Assembly (NCBI RefSeq): GCF_028888695.1
Contig: NZ_PNFF01000001.1
Coordinates: forward strand, 1,001,501-1,065,500
Origin: Bacillus methanolicus
GTDB taxonomy: Bacteria; Bacillota; Bacilli; Bacillales; Cytobacillaceae
DNA length: 64,000 bases
Direction: 5' to 3'
The notes under the pieces were generated by a model. That model made no database searches, was not told where the DNA came from, and was given only the letters and a program-made list of their open reading frames with translations. Position 1 is the first letter of the stretch. Each line of letters begins with the position of its first letter. The position numbers and the translations under genes were made by a program. This document shows, piece after piece, positions 26,651 through 36,510 of this stretch.

Positions 26651-28184
26651 CTATATCACTTATTCCTTCAGAAATAATTCGTTTGTCATACAACATTTGA
26701 TCTAACTCTTCAACAAAAATTCTTTCCTGCCCTAAAATAAAAGCATTGGAAACTGCTGAAAAAGTACTATATATATCATTAAATAATTCATTACGTTGAT
26801 GACGAACTACATCATCCCACAAGTAAATTAGTAATTTAAAAGCTATTTTTTTATTATCTAGTAGTTCGTTTTCTTTAATAAAATATGGTCCAATTAGTTT
26901 ATCCTCATTTACTCTTAATACAGAAGAAAGGTACTCATTAATTGTATTTGCGAAGTTAGCCCAAGTAATTTTATATCCTGCATAAGTTAAATGCTTTTGA
27001 GAATGTGGTATTTCATTAAATGAAATACCCTTATATTCAAATTCCCACCGACGTTTAAAAGCTGAATCCATAACGAATACACCTTGGTCTGCACTATTCA
27101 TCGTCGCATACAAGTTAAGATTACCTGGAATTTTAACTTCTTTAATTTTTTGATTTTCTTCCCTTCCACTGTTGAGATATTCTAGAATCTCCTTATTATC
27201 TATTGAGTATTCACTCCATCCATATTCATCTCTATCTAATAACTGAAATATATCTCCAAATACCGCAGCAGTATTTGCTCTGTTTATTTCCTCAATTACT
27301 AAAGTATGCATTTCATTTGGATGATCGTATGCTTTCTTTAGTATTCTTAAGAAAGGTCCTGGTACAAAATCATAAGAAATTTCTCCGCTTTCATTTTTAC
27401 AAGGCTTTAACCCACCAACAAAATCATAATATGTGTATTCAGGGTGAAAAGTTACTCGCATACTTTCTTTACCTAAACTGTAGCTTTTTCCAACTCCAGG
27501 TGCACCATACACAATTTTGTTGGTTCCTACACGTGAAATATCATACTGATTCTCTCCTGGAGTTTCGTTAATGAGTTCTGAGGAGTAATTTACATTATTT
27601 ATTACATGAGAAAAGTCTATTGTATGAAGCATTTTCAAATTAGAAATATAGAAGTTTAAGAATTCCTTTTTAAATGCACAAATTAAATTCCCATGATTAT
27701 CTCTTGTTTGAATAAACCCATCTCTCATTGCTTGAGCAATACCTCTAATATCAATAAAACAGGATTTTGAAGAACCATGGTTACGATTTTTTTCCGTTTC
27801 CCACGCCACAATTATAGGATCTTCCCTATCTTTCTTATAAATCCCTAATAAAAGTCCTTTTTTAAATGGATCAGTGCTGTTATCAATCAAAAAGCCTTCC
27901 TCTCCAGCTTTCCCAATCTGTATTCTCTGTTCATATGGTCTCGATTGTCTTCCACCATTTGATACTCTCCAACAATAGATATAGACATCCATAAAACGAT
28001 CATTAGCACTAATTTTAAATAAATAAGGTTGGCTATCAGTGTTTTCATAATCAATATTCCAACCATTACACGAAAGCGCTTCTTTTAGTATTTGAATTAT
28101 TTCCGGTTTAAAAGGTCCCTCAGGTTGAGGACCGAGTTGTACCGATCCATCTGAATTAGCCTGAAAATAAATATATTCCTGCAT
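26643..28184 (-). CDS. LlaJI-type restriction subunit R1 (McrB-like GTPase)
   Basis: A 513-residue McrB-family AAA+ protein that would drive DNA translocation and cutting together with R2. The N-terminal half (to about 200) should bind DNA. The motor has Walker A GAPGVGKS (about 232), Walker B LVIEEINRAN (about 297) and the McrB-type signature NSADQGVFVMDSAFKRRW. Its partner R2 overlaps its stop and the two methyltransferase genes lie divergently upstream, the same gene set as the lactococcal LlaJI system. It is intact. Confidence 0.87.
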   Translation of the reverse strand: MQEYIYFQANSDGSVQLGPQPEGPFKPEIIQILKEALSCNGWNIDYENTDSQPYLFKISANDRFMDVYIYCWRVSNGGRQSRPYEQRIQIGKAGEEGFLIDNSTDPFKKGLLLGIYKKDREDPIIVAWETEKNRNHGSSKSCFIDIRGIAQAMRDGFIQTRDNHGNLICAFKKEFLNFYISNLKMLHTIDFSHVINNVNYSSELINETPGENQYDISRVGTNKIVYGAPGVGKSYSLGKESMRVTFHPEYTYYDFVGGLKPCKNESGEISYDFVPGPFLRILKKAYDHPNEMHTLVIEEINRANTAAVFGDIFQLLDRDEYGWSEYSIDNKEILEYLNSGREENQKIKEVKIPGNLNLYATMNSADQGVFVMDSAFKRRWEFEYKGISFNEIPHSQKHLTYAGYKITWANFANTINEYLSSVLRVNEDKLIGPYFIKENELLDNKKIAFKLLIYLWDDVVRHQRNELFNDIYSTFSAVSNAFILGQERIFVEELDQMLYDKRIISEGISDIDE

Positions 28185-28428
28185 CCTTCACTCACCTTAC
28201 TATATAAGATTATCAAATTTCATTAAACAACCATACAATACTTAATTTTACAAACGAAAATATGCACATTCAACAACATTTCTAAAAATAGCAAAACTGC
28301 TTTTTTATCATCTATCCAAAAGTTCCATGTTATAATAAGAAATCCGAATATCAATACTTAACGCTTGAATAAGAGCTAATGTTTGATATCATATAATTTA
28401 GGACTTTAAAATTTTAAACGGGAGTCTG

Positions 28429-29532
28429 ATGTACATTATGAAAGCTATAAGTTTATTCTCTGGGGCTGGTGGTTTTGATATTGCTAGCTTTATGGCGGGA
28501 GTTCCCGTAGTATTTAGTATTGATATAGATGAGGATTGTATTAAAACATTAAAAATGAATGCCGAATTTAATAATACAACGATTATTTGTGGTGACTTAA
28601 GTGAATATTCAAGCGAACAGATAAAAGATTTATCAGGTATTAAAGATGATGAGAAATTCATAATCATAGGCGGTGCACCATGTCAGCCATTTTCTAAAAA
28701 TGGATATTGGGTAACGAATAAAATACGTAAAGGAATTAACGATCCGAGAGCAAGTTTAGTAAACGAATTTTTACGAGTAGTTACTGATTTATCTCCAGAT
28801 GGATTTGTTTTTGAAAATGTAGAAAGTTTACTCCACCCTACCAATAAGGTGATTGTTGATACTTTCATCGAAATAATTCAAGAAGCAGGATATAAATATA
28901 AAATTATTCGTGCCAACGCTCTTAACTATGGAGTGCCTCAAAAAAGGAAACGTTTATTTATTATTGGTAGTAAAGGTACATTTAAATCTGATGAACCAAA
29001 AATCACACACGGTGATCCTGAAAATTTGCTTGAATCCCATTTGAAACCTTATGTAACTGCTGGTGAAGCAATAGAAGAATTCGATACTCCTGAGTACTTT
29101 GAAAAAGAAGAGGTTACAGAAGGCGGAAAATATTATAAAGAATTACTTGAGATTCCTCCTGGGATGAATTATAAAGCACTTACTGAATGGGCAGGTCATC
29201 CGAATCCAAAATTTGTTGCTGATAAACGATTTTGGAATTTTTTATTAAAATTATCGCCAGATAATCCATCATGGACTATTACAGCACAACCTGGTCCATG
29301 GATTGGTCCATTCCATTGGACATCAAGAAGATTAAGGGTACCTGAAATTGCGGCTCTTCAGTCGTTTCCTAAAGGATATAAGTTTTACGGAAGCAGAAGA
29401 TCTATTCAACGCCAAATAGGAAATGCTGTCCCTCCTTTAATGGGTAAAGCTATGATCGAATTTTTAAAGGAAAGTCTAGAAGACTATGTCAAAGTAGATA
29501 TAAATATTGCTAGAACTTCAACCTTAGTCTAA
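28429..29532 (+). CDS. DNA (cytosine-5) methyltransferase M1 of a LlaJI-like system
   Basis: A 367-residue C5-cytosine methyltransferase that protects host DNA. Motif I is AISLFSGAGGFD, the catalytic cysteine is in motif IV GGAPCQPFSKNG (about residue 84), motif VI is ENVESL, motif VIII is PQKRKRLFIIG and motif X is RQIGNAVPP. GGGAG lies before the start; an ATG three codons later is also possible. The tandem second methyltransferase suggests an asymmetric target with one enzyme per strand, as in LlaJI. Confidence 0.93.
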   Translation: MYIMKAISLFSGAGGFDIASFMAGVPVVFSIDIDEDCIKTLKMNAEFNNTTIICGDLSEYSSEQIKDLSGIKDDEKFIIIGGAPCQPFSKNGYWVTNKIRKGINDPRASLVNEFLRVVTDLSPDGFVFENVESLLHPTNKVIVDTFIEIIQEAGYKYKIIRANALNYGVPQKRKRLFIIGSKGTFKSDEPKITHGDPENLLESHLKPYVTAGEAIEEFDTPEYFEKEEVTEGGKYYKELLEIPPGMNYKALTEWAGHPNPKFVADKRFWNFLLKLSPDNPSWTITAQPGPWIGPFHWTSRRLRVPEIAALQSFPKGYKFYGSRRSIQRQIGNAVPPLMGKAMIEFLKESLEDYVKVDINIARTSTLV

Positions 29533-29572
29533 GAAACATACAATCAGAGGCAGCAAGGAGGAAGCGTAAAAA

Positions 29573-30676
29573 GTGAATGTAATAAGCATCTTTTCTGGTG
29601 GAGGAGGAATTGACCTAGGGTTTAAAAAGGCTGGCTTTGATATTTTATACTCAACTGATATCGAAGAAATTGCTTGTCAAACACTTAAACACAATAAAAC
29701 AGGGAAAATTGTGGAGTGCAAAGATATCCGTGGAATTGATTTTAAGGATGTTATTCAACGTTTAGGAGTAGAGGAAATTGATTGTCTTGTAGGCGGTCCA
29801 CCTTGTCCACCATACTCTAAATCTAGATTTTATCGTAAAGAAAAGAAAAGAGCTTTAGAGGATGAAAACGCCTTTACTTTAAATGAGTATTTTCGAGCTC
29901 TAGAAGAAATTCGTCCCAAAATATTCTTCTTTGAAAACGTTCATGGCTTTATATATAAGCCGCATCAAGCAGCTTTTGACTTACTAAAAGAACGTTCTAA
30001 AACATTAGGCTATCATATTACTTGGCAAGTTTGTAATACTGCGGAATATGGTGTTCCACAAACTAGGGAGCGATTTATTTGTATTGGTGTAAGAAAAGAT
30101 TTTGGTGAACCATTTGTTTTTCCCGAACCAACGCACTATATTCCTGAAAAATATGACCCTGTGAAAGACAAAAACAAGAAACCATGGGTTACATGTGGAC
30201 AAGCAATCGGTGATCTGGATTATGATTTACCAGAAGATGAGAAAATGCAAGCTGGTTCTAAACATAAAGATTTGTTAAAAGAAATTCCACCTGGGGATAA
30301 TTATCTATATTTTACGGCTGAACGAGATCATCCAAATCCGAAATTCAAGTGGAGATCACGATATTGGTCATTCCTTTTAAAATTATCACCAGATCGTCCC
30401 TCATGGACGATACAAGCGAGTTTTTCTAATAATATGGGACCTTTTCATTGGAAAAATCGCTTTTTGAGAATTTCTGAAATAAAACGTATTCAATCTTTTG
30501 ACGATGATTACGAATTTATGGGAGATTTTAAAGAACAATGGCGTCAAATAGGCAATGCTGTTCCACCCTTGTTTGTAAAAGTAATCGCCGAGGCAATTAA
30601 AGAACAGTATTTTACAGAAAAAAAGAAAAAATCCTCAAAGGAAGACCGATTTAAACAATTAGAATTTGATATTTAA
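29573..30676 (+). CDS. DNA (cytosine-5) methyltransferase M2 of a LlaJI-like system
   Basis: A second 367-residue C5-cytosine methyltransferase, 40 bases after M1, with AAGGAGG before a GTG start. Motif I is ISIFSGGGGIDLGF, motif IV is GGPPCPPYSKSR, motif VI ENVHGF, motif VIII PQTRERFICIG and motif X RQIGNAVPP. The usual PCQ of motif IV reads PCP; the catalytic cysteine itself is kept. The paired enzymes would each modify one strand of a non-palindromic site. Confidence 0.92.
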   Translation: MNVISIFSGGGGIDLGFKKAGFDILYSTDIEEIACQTLKHNKTGKIVECKDIRGIDFKDVIQRLGVEEIDCLVGGPPCPPYSKSRFYRKEKKRALEDENAFTLNEYFRALEEIRPKIFFFENVHGFIYKPHQAAFDLLKERSKTLGYHITWQVCNTAEYGVPQTRERFICIGVRKDFGEPFVFPEPTHYIPEKYDPVKDKNKKPWVTCGQAIGDLDYDLPEDEKMQAGSKHKDLLKEIPPGDNYLYFTAERDHPNPKFKWRSRYWSFLLKLSPDRPSWTIQASFSNNMGPFHWKNRFLRISEIKRIQSFDDDYEFMGDFKEQWRQIGNAVPPLFVKVIAEAIKEQYFTEKKKKSSKEDRFKQLEFDI

Positions 30677-30732
30677 CAGGGAGTATAAATAATTTTGTGT
30701 AATTGGTTTTTAGAGCCAAATTAATATATAAA

Positions 30733-30840
30733 GGCTTTACATGGAGTGGCGGGTATGATAGGCTTGGCTGCCAGGCGATGCTTAAAGAAGGTATCGCCCA
30801 ATCGCCAGAAATCATGCCCGTAGAGGCTCCCTGTCAAGCC
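30733..30840 (-). ncRNA. Structured IS-borne element, copy C
   Basis: A 108-base version: P1 GGCTTGACAGGGAG with CTCCATGTAAAGCC, P2 CGGGCATGAT with ATCATACCCG, and an internal hairpin GGCGAT/ATCGCC. Compared with copy A, P1 (GCAACTT/AAGTTGC versus GGCTT/AAGCC) and P2 (GCT/AGC versus GAT/ATC) change on both sides, which keeps pairing. It lies inside the IS256 element, between the transposase stop and the IS end. Confidence 0.55.
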
Positions 30841-30857
30841 GGCACTAACTTTCGGTT

Positions 30858-32072
30858 TTAAGATAAAAGTTCGGCTTCCAGTTTTTCCCCATAATATTTG
30901 GCTAATTGTGATATATATTCTTTCCATCATCTTACAGGCATATTCCACTTCTTTGATGTTTCAATGGTCGCCAAATATATAATTTTCCTGAGAGCATCAT
31001 CGGTCGGGTAGGCCGTCTTTGTCTTCGTGACTATTCTGAACTGCCGGTGATAGCCTTCGATGGTGTTGGTGGTATAAATGAGCCTTCTTATTTCTGGAGG
31101 GTAACTGAAGAAGGTGGTCAGTACCAGCCAGTTCGCTTCCCATGATTTGATGATGATTGGATGCTTTTTACCCCATTTCTCCTTGAAGTCTGGGAACTCA
31201 AATTCAGCTTCTTCCAGAGTGAGTGCCTGGTAGATTTTCTTTAATTCTGCCATGATCGCTTTTTGTTCCTTGTACAAAGCGTATTTCATAGAGTTACGGA
31301 TTTGATGGATAATACATAACTGGATATCAGTCTGAGGGAAAACCGTATTAACGGCATCAGATAAGCCGGAAAGCCCGTCCTTACAGGCAATCAGGATATC
31401 CTTCACTCCTCTGTGTTTCTGGTCATAACAGACTCCCATCCAGAAACTCGCACTCTCATTTTCTCCGATCCAAATCCCCAGAATCTCTTTATGGCCAAAA
31501 AGATTGATCCCTAAAACACTATATGTAACCTTACTCACAATGCGATTTCTTTTCTAACCTTGAAATGGATGGCATCCAAAAGACAATCGAATAGATCCGA
31601 TCCAATGGCCGGGATTTCCACTCCACGATGAGGGGCATGATTTTATCAGTGACCTTACTGCCCATGGAATGGGATACTTCAATACCGTAGAGGTCCTGTA
31701 TATGATCTTCAATGTCCCTGGTAGACATGCCTTTGGCATAAAGGCCTATGATTTGGTCTTCCAATCCATTAGAGCTCATTTCATATTTCTTAATTATCCG
31801 TGGTTCAAATTCGCCTTTTAGGTCTCTCAGTACTTTTATTCCGAGGTGCCAAACTTTGTTTTAATTGTTTTATGACTGTACCCATTTAGGCTATTGCCGG
31901 AATGGTCACCTTTGTTATTATGTTTCTTGTAGCCTAAATGATCGTCAATTTCAGCTTCAAATACCTGTTGGATTGTATCTTTGAACGCATCCCTTAACTT
32001 TTCCTGAATGTCTTCCACTGTGCGACAAACTTTCGCAAATTCTTTAGCCAATCAGTTTTTTTCGTTTTGCAT
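30858..32072 (-). pseudogene. IS256-family (Mutator) transposase, inactivated
   Basis: The coding sequence is in pieces: an in-frame TGA at codon 7, a frame break near 31780-31836, another near 31535-31560, and a TGA after KKWNMPVR near the end. Recognisable parts are DIEDHIQDLYGIEVSHS, LIACKDGLSGLSDAV, the CIIHQIRNSMKY region and TTNTIEGYHRQ, all typical of the family. No functional protein can be made. Confidence 0.85.
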
Positions 32073-32117
32073 AAATGAATATCTCCTTATTGGTAAGTAT
32101 GACCAATTACACAAAAC

Positions 32118-32247
32118 TTTCTACATTTTCAACGGTAACTTTTCAATACTGATTACATTTTCGTTTAAGTAGGCGATCAATTCTTCTTTTTGGAATAGTC
32201 TGGATTGCACATTATACGCATAGTTACCGATTTGGCAATATTTCGAT
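32118..32247. other. Short region after the DUF2075 gene
   Basis: On the minus strand an open frame of about 43 codons (ending at 32121) follows the DUF2075 stop in another frame and reads YCQIGNYAYNVQSRLFQKEE. It has no ATG or GTG start; a TTG 24 codons' worth of bases upstream overlaps the DUF2075 gene. It may be a decayed or frameshifted 3' extension. Confidence 0.3.
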
Positions 32248-34203
32248 TTAATACTCTCCTTTCTCCTCTGCCACAATGGAAAGTGGTTTAGAAAATTCAT
32301 TTTCGTTATAAGAATGTTCGATGTCCTTTAACCGTTTTCTTAAATAATTCTCTAACTCTTTATTTGTACAATAAACGAAACAGCCTTTTTGTCCTCTTGT
32401 TAGTAATGTTCGATACGTATTTCGAATAATCTCGTCTGCGATTTTCAATGCTTCATCTGGTTTTTCCTTAAGCATCTTTTTCAAGCCTTTTAAGGATTGA
32501 TCTGTTTTTGCTCGTTTCGTGTAGTCTGTTTGAACTTGTCCATCTTTGTAAATTAAATCGTCGCCAATAATAACACCGACATAATCGAATTCAAGACCTT
32601 GACACGTATGTATACAACCTGCTTCACGAACAGAATGTTCATCAATTGCCCATGTTTCAGAATTTCCAAGATTCCAACTCATACTGAAATTATGTTCAGG
32701 AATGACAATGTCATGAACATTCGAATTATTTTTCCCTTCTTTAATCCAATTCCAACAATACCCAGCTACAATACGAGATTTATTGTTTACTTTATTTAAC
32801 TTTTCAATTTCGCTGCGCAACTCATTTGGATTTGAATAAACTCGAAAATCATAATTACTGTCAAAAAAGTTTGTATTTGCTGTTTCACGAATTTGCAAAA
32901 CATCATCGATCCAAGCTAAATAACCATCTGACCCATTACAACGAAACTGAGACTCTAATTTTGCCTTTATTACTTTGGCTCCATATAAACTTGCAAATTT
33001 TTGGATCATCTGGACACTGCCAACATCCTTTAATGTTACCCGCTGTCGTTCATCAATGAAAAAGATCGATAATTTCGAGGCATTGATAATTTCTTTTATT
33101 TGATTTTCACCAAGATTTTGAAACATTCCTGATTTCTCATTAAGTCGATGGGCTTCATCAACAATAAGAGCATCGAACTCATTCGAAGGTGTGTTTACAT
33201 AACTACCAGAACTAGTGAACAAATTGTCAATATGCCCCTTTCGGAAATCTTGTTTTAATTTTTGTGCGTATACTTTCCTTGGTGCAGCGTTTTTTGTGAC
33301 GTATTGACAAACTAAACTTCGATTTGTCAATTCTACCAGTAAATTAATCGCTAACACTGATTTGCCCGTTCCCGGACCACCTTCAACAACCAACACTTGT
33401 TTCTGATTCGTTCTAATTGCTTCGTTCGCTAGCTGAAGAGCTGTCTCATATACCACTTTTTGATCATAAATCATTATAAATTCTCGATTACCTTTTAACA
33501 TACTGTTCAATGTATCTTGAAGTGATTTAGATGGTCGAATGCGCCCTTTTTCGATTTTGTAAAGATTCTCTTTATTATCGCCATATTTGACATACCGTTT
33601 GATAAAAGAACGTAATTTAGCTGCATCTCCTTTTAAAAATAAAGGGGCTTTCTCTATGTAATATTGATACATGGAATCAACTAAAGGATCGTTTTCACCT
33701 AGGTTCATATAGTTGTGTAAATAAGCACATGGATAAAGTTGAATATGATCGCTTTGCGCATTTTCATTATAATCTTGAATCAACGAGGCATAAGACCAAG
33801 CTTGATACGAAGGGTGCGTCGTTTCAACCATATGACGATTTATTACCGTTTTTACAATCGCTTCTTTCCCTTCTACTTTTTCAACCTTATCCCATTGTTT
33901 TAATTCGACAATTACCACCGAATTGTTATAATTTTGATTCATACCAGAAATAAGAAAATCAACTCGTTTAGAGGTGTGAGGAATTTTGAACTCAATTGCC
34001 ACCCCTGCGTTGCTTGGAATTTCGTTATCAATCAACACAAGATACATATATTTCATAGAGTTATCCCAGGCTCGAATTTCTTTCTCGTCGACACGCCCAA
34101 TCTTAGCTTTGAAATTATTACAAATATTATGTACTAATTGATCATCAAACACATCTTTTAAAAATTCATCTTTCGTCGCTTCGTAAACTATCATTCTTCT
34201 CAC
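32248..34203 (-). CDS. DUF2075 protein: PD-(D/E)XK nuclease fused to a superfamily 1-like helicase
   Basis: A 651-residue protein. Residues 1-250 include a nuclease-like core, KRVDFLISG followed by VVIVELKQW (Asp, Glu-X-Lys). From about 265 it is a P-loop DUF2075 motor: Walker A EGGPGTGKS (about 275), Walker B ALIVDEAHRL (about 354), IFFIDERQRV (motif III-like), CNGSDGYLAW, and the C-terminal TCQGLEFDYVGVI and YRTLLTRGQKG motifs of UvrD/Dna2-like helicases. It follows a MazG-like gene by 61 bases. Such fusions are typical of defence or DNA-repair roles; the exact function is unknown. Confidence 0.8.
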   Translation of the reverse strand: MRRMIVYEATKDEFLKDVFDDQLVHNICNNFKAKIGRVDEKEIRAWDNSMKYMYLVLIDNEIPSNAGVAIEFKIPHTSKRVDFLISGMNQNYNNSVVIVELKQWDKVEKVEGKEAIVKTVINRHMVETTHPSYQAWSYASLIQDYNENAQSDHIQLYPCAYLHNYMNLGENDPLVDSMYQYYIEKAPLFLKGDAAKLRSFIKRYVKYGDNKENLYKIEKGRIRPSKSLQDTLNSMLKGNREFIMIYDQKVVYETALQLANEAIRTNQKQVLVVEGGPGTGKSVLAINLLVELTNRSLVCQYVTKNAAPRKVYAQKLKQDFRKGHIDNLFTSSGSYVNTPSNEFDALIVDEAHRLNEKSGMFQNLGENQIKEIINASKLSIFFIDERQRVTLKDVGSVQMIQKFASLYGAKVIKAKLESQFRCNGSDGYLAWIDDVLQIRETANTNFFDSNYDFRVYSNPNELRSEIEKLNKVNNKSRIVAGYCWNWIKEGKNNSNVHDIVIPEHNFSMSWNLGNSETWAIDEHSVREAGCIHTCQGLEFDYVGVIIGDDLIYKDGQVQTDYTKRAKTDQSLKGLKKMLKEKPDEALKIADEIIRNTYRTLLTRGQKGCFVYCTNKELENYLRKRLKDIEHSYNENEFSKPLSIVAEEKGEY

Positions 34204-34264
34204 CTTTATATTATGGAGATTGCGAGGACACGATATTGCAAATTATATTTCTTATCTTTGTCCT

Positions 34265-34597
34265 CTACTCTAATTCATAATATTTCTTTTTCGATCCAAA
34301 TGATTTCTCTATTGGATATTTTTGTTCGTTTTTCTTTATTTTATTGACAATTGTCTCTTCTACGTTAATCCCTAATTCGTGAGAAAGCAGAAGCGCGTAG
34401 ATGATTACATCTGCAATTTCATCTTTAATATTTTCAAAATTAGCTTGTATTGCTTCCTCACTACTTTTCCATTGGAAATTTTCTAGTAATTCTCCCGCTT
34501 CTAAGCTTAGTGATATAGCTAAATCTTTTGGATTGTGGAACTGTCGCCAGTTGCGAGCATCACGGAAGTCAATAATTTTTTGTTGTATATGTTTCAA
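34265..34597 (-). CDS. MazG-like nucleotide pyrophosphohydrolase
   Basis: About 110 residues from a TTG at 34597 with GGTGGTGAG before it (the frame is open to 34612). The all-alpha NTP-PPase fold shows the metal-binding EXXE and EXXD motifs: LSLEAGELLENFQW (E..E) and KDEIADVIIYAL (E..D). It would hydrolyse (d)NTPs to monophosphates. It lies directly upstream of the DUF2075 gene on the same strand, and the two look like one operon. In a defence island this suggests nucleotide depletion or sanitation during infection; that is inference. Confidence 0.85.
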   Translation of the reverse strand: MKHIQQKIIDFRDARNWRQFHNPKDLAISLSLEAGELLENFQWKSSEEAIQANFENIKDEIADVIIYALLLSHELGINVEETIVNKIKKNEQKYPIEKSFGSKKKYYELE

Positions 34598-34612
34598 AAA
34601 GCTCACCACCAA

Positions 34613-35063
34613 ACTAGATTTCTTACAAAATTTACATAAATTATAGCAAAAAATTACTATTTTAATCTATTTTATTCCAACTTCTCAATTAATAATCTCA
34701 TCCCTACCCTATCGGTTAAGAATGAGTTTTTAAAGTGAATTAATTCTTTGTAACGAAACATACCGATTCTCCTCCCTCTATAAACTTTAATTTTCTTCAA
34801 AATTCTCGCGTTTTCTTTAAATTTCGCTAACACATAATAGCTTCTTTACCTCAAATGAGTGGATATTACTTGTATTTATTCAATATATTTACATGGTAAG
34901 GTGCATCCTATAATACAGATTTACAATATCTGTAATATCATGTATGACCGTGCAAGAAGTCTCCACACTTCTCATGGTCGCTCACCCTCCCATGTATCAC
35001 TGGATTATAAGATCCACACATTCCTTCGTCCTGCGTATCCATGAGGTGGAGGTTGGATATGCT
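34613..35063. other. Non-coding region between MazG-like gene and IS110 element
   Basis: About 450 bases without a credible gene. It holds several hairpins (tacagat/atctgta near 34915-34940; gacc..agaagt/acttct..ggtc at 34946-34980). It may contain part of the IS110 element or the remnant of a lost gene. The repeat GCTCCTTTACAG at 35060 matches GCTCCTTTATAG at 36549. Confidence 0.45.
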
Positions 35064-35154
35064 CCTTTACAGGGTCTAATGCCCGAATGGTGTAAAATAT
35101 ACTCCAACTCTGCACTATTGGTGTTTGTCAGAATAACAAGTCGTTTGAAAGCTT

Positions 35155-36438
35155 TTATGCAGCCTGTAATGCTTTTATTTGAGGTAATCCCTTTAATAGC
35201 TTTAATCCATCAAACTCACACTGTTTCTTACCAATGGCAAATAACACACGTAATAATTTACAACACAAGGCAATCAGAGACTGTTGTTTTTTTAACGGCC
35301 TGTCTGGCCGATTGGTATAGTAATGATGCAAGGCTTTAAATACAGGATTATGGGCAACCAATGGTCGAATGGCCAGGTATAATGCTTTTCGTAAACGTCT
35401 TCGGCCCCTTTTGGTTATGCGTGTTTGCCCTTTATACTTTCCTGAACTGTGTTCTCTTAAAGAAAGCCCTGCCAGATTGACTAATTGTTGCGGATGATTG
35501 TACTTGGTTAAATCTCCTACTTCCGCAAAGAACAAAGCAATGGTAGTGTGACTAAGTCCCGGGATATTGGTCATTTGTTTCGCACCTGGTATGCTTTCAA
35601 CAACACCTTCTAGTTCTTCATCTAGTTGTGCTAACTGTTTCTTGTAAAGCTCATATTGATCCAATAGGCAATCCAATTCTCTTTTTGCGAACTGGATTCC
35701 TGTCTCAATCCCAACGCTCTTTTTCGCTACTTCTACGAGTCGGGTTGCTCGTTTCAGCCCAACCCCACGCTGTACATACGGTTTCCATTTTTGCAGCACT
35801 TCTTCTGGTGACAACTTTTGAATATGAGAGGGAAATGGAAACATGCGCAAGGTATAAAAGGCTGCTTTACCTTTCCAATCTCCAAACACATCGAAAAACT
35901 CTGGGAAAAAGCGCTGAATGACGTTTTCAATCCGCCCTTCAATGATCATAAGCTGTTTGATGAGCTGATCTCGTAATTTGACGCCTTCCCTTAGTTCAGC
36001 GTATACGCCCTCTAATAGGTTCGGTACGGAGTATCGCCCATCTTTCATTAACTGTGCAATGACACGAGCATCTTTTGTATCGTTTTTTGTAGGCGAATTG
36101 TCATCAAGCTCTTTACTTTTTTTGACGTGCATGGGATTCACTAGCACTACATCATATCCTTTTGCCTTAAGAAAGTAGGCAAGATTTAGCCAATAATGAC
36201 CTGTTGGCTCCATTCCAAAAATCACGTGGTCCTTATGATTTTCTTTTTGAATATGATTAACCCAATCTAATAAGGTTTGAAAGCCGTGTATACGATTTTC
36301 AAAGATCAATCTCTTGCCAAATTCTAAGCCTCGGTCATCTTGAAAACGGGCAACGTGCTTTTCTTTAGCTACATCAATACCTACAATGAGAGTTGATGGT
36401 GTAATTTGAGAGATTTTTTGATTTTGTGTATAATTCAT
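35155..36438 (-). CDS. IS110-family transposase (DEDD recombinase)
   Basis: A 427-residue recombinase. The N-terminal RuvC-like DEDD domain shows LIVGIDVAKEKHVAR (Asp), FGMEPTGHYWLNLA (Glu) and SPTKNDTKDARVIAQ (Asp, Asp). The C-terminal Tnp20 domain has the catalytic serine region NLAGLSLREHSSGKY preceded by NIPGLSHTTI. It is complete. AAGGAGGACT, its ribosome-binding site, is held in a hairpin upstream. Confidence 0.93.
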   Translation of the reverse strand: MNYTQNQKISQITPSTLIVGIDVAKEKHVARFQDDRGLEFGKRLIFENRIHGFQTLLDWVNHIQKENHKDHVIFGMEPTGHYWLNLAYFLKAKGYDVVLVNPMHVKKSKELDDNSPTKNDTKDARVIAQLMKDGRYSVPNLLEGVYAELREGVKLRDQLIKQLMIIEGRIENVIQRFFPEFFDVFGDWKGKAAFYTLRMFPFPSHIQKLSPEEVLQKWKPYVQRGVGLKRATRLVEVAKKSVGIETGIQFAKRELDCLLDQYELYKKQLAQLDEELEGVVESIPGAKQMTNIPGLSHTTIALFFAEVGDLTKYNHPQQLVNLAGLSLREHSSGKYKGQTRITKRGRRRLRKALYLAIRPLVAHNPVFKALHHYYTNRPDRPLKKQQSLIALCCKLLRVLFAIGKKQCEFDGLKLLKGLPQIKALQAA

Positions 36439-36442
36439 TTTG

Positions 36443-36510
36443 AGTCCTCCTTGGTTTATTGAAATTCGGGGTCAACGCGCATTGACACCCTGTACTATAC
36501 CAAGGGGACT
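36443..36510 (-). promoter_or_regulatory. Leader hairpin covering the IS110 transposase ribosome-binding site
   Basis: On the minus strand AGTCCcCTTGGT pairs with ACCAAGgaGGACT, closing large internal loops and an inner stem GTGTCAA/TTGACcC. The GGAGG of the transposase lies in the 3' arm, 5 bases from the ATG. It can limit translation, and its loop-rich shape also fits a bridge RNA. Confidence 0.6.

Larger units (their letters stand above)
30691..32117 (-). mobile_element. IS256-family insertion sequence, decayed
   Basis: Bounded by inverted copies of TTTTGTGTAATTGGT (left 30693-30707, right 32103-32117). It carries a broken Mutator-type transposase and structured element C. It lies 15 bases after the M2 methyltransferase stop and separates the restriction system from the DUF2075 gene. 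Confidence 0.78.
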
